Shown: piece after piece, positions 40,010-40,108 of the stretch
Position numbering within the stretch: the stretch's first letter is position 1
How the letters are laid out: every line of letters begins with the position of its first letter
Assembly (NCBI GenBank): GCA_047972135.1
Contig: JBKEAJ010000040.1
Coordinates: 1-40,108 of the forward strand
Reading direction: 5' to 3'
Length of the DNA: 40,108 nucleotides
From: JBKEAJ01 sp047972135
Lineage (GTDB): Bacteria > Bacteroidota > Bacteroidia > Bacteroidales > Prolixibacteraceae
Made by a program: the position numbers and the translations under genes
Notes under the pieces: model-generated
What the model was told of the DNA's origin: nothing
Databases searched by the model: none
What the model saw: the letters and a program-made list of their open reading frames with translations, nothing else

Positions 40010-40108
40010 ATGAACTTGCACCTAAGTAAACTTTCATATTTCAGGCTATCGAGAATATCTGCAGGAATATTTTTGATAATCTTGCTGTATGTCTCTGTCG
40101 ATGAGGCA
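40010..40108 (+). CDS. Start of an unknown gene, cut by the window end
   Basis: 33 codons: MNLHLSKLSYFRLSRISAG, then the hydrophobic IFLIILLYVSV and DEA. The hydrophobic run is a membrane anchor or signal peptide. Too little is present to name it. The gene begins 29 bases past the end of the dead IS, which may have changed its control region. Confidence 0.55.
   Translation, partial: MNLHLSKLSYFRLSRISAGIFLIILLYVSVDEA

Noticed and set aside
1..40108. CRISPR array, tRNA or rRNA genes, phage integration site
   Set aside because: I saw no regular direct-repeat/spacer array, no T-loop signature of a tRNA gene and no rRNA-like stretch, though a weak tRNA could be missed by eye.

Overview
The window looks like chromosomal DNA of an A+T-rich Bacteroidales bacterium (phylum Bacteroidota). 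Three things point there: the gene content (gldE and gldD next to ssb, a TonB-dependent receptor with a carboxypeptidase-regulatory domain, OstA-like, WbqC-like and LapA-like proteins, LysO split in two genes); the neighbourhood dapB-lepB-WbqC; and many upstream boxes fitting the Bacteroidota promoter TAnnTTTG, several with a TTG 18-20 bases further up. Genus and species cannot be read from the sequence. The DNA is nearly all housekeeping genes, but it carries several broken genes, one decayed insertion sequence and a family of palindromic intergenic repeats, so the genome shows some decay.

Layout. 1-1.2 kb: pyrK-pyrD, divergent from a Crp/Fnr-type regulator and a TonB-dependent receptor (1.3-4.4 kb). 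4.4-11.5 kb, minus strand: unknown acidic protein, pncB, nadE, dapB, lepB, then a broken ATPase/DUF4276 pair, lapA-like and WbqC-like genes. 11.6-12.1 kb: gene-free, repeat-bearing. 12.2-13.1 kb: a lipoprotein of the endonuclease/exonuclease/phosphatase fold. 13.1-21.8 kb, minus strand: a long run of a Kv-type channel, an IMP-dehydrogenase-like protein, two periplasmic folding factors (SurA type), a MoxR ATPase, an OstA-like LPS-transport protein, a two-gene LysO exporter and a coiled-coil protein. 22.1-23.9 kb: a membrane FMN/iron-sulfur protein overlapping a membrane-anchored nitroreductase. 24.0-25.5 kb: broken lipoprotein-type genes. 26.0-30.6 kb: ssb-gldE-gldD-phosphopantetheinyl transferase-cysS. 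30.6-33.9 kb, minus strand: mgsA, surE, a small membrane protein, lpxB. 34.0-39.0 kb: OmpA-like protein, TPR protein, recQ, CYTH protein. 39.1-40.0 kb: IS4-type remnant with 19-bp terminal inverted repeats. A new gene starts at 40,010.

How the genes fit together. Envelope biogenesis dominates: LepB, the SurA-type factors, OstA-like, LpxB, GldD/GldE, OmpA-like. NAD salvage is a tight pair (PncB to NadE, one base apart). The FMN/Fe-S membrane protein and the nitroreductase probably form an electron-transfer unit facing the periplasm.

Most worth a second look: (1) a full-length IMP-dehydrogenase-like reading frame that has lost the catalytic Cys loop, the IMP-binding Asp and the mobile flap, so probably a pseudoenzyme with a new role; (2) a palindromic repeat (GTCATTGCGAG...CTCGCAATGAC) in six places, with a shared leader ending TAAACACATG in front of dapB, lpxB and a small membrane gene; (3) the flavin/Fe-S/nitroreductase pair; (4) the decayed ATPase-DUF4276 cassette between lepB and the lapA/WbqC genes. 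All assignments come from reading the sequence by eye; no search was run.
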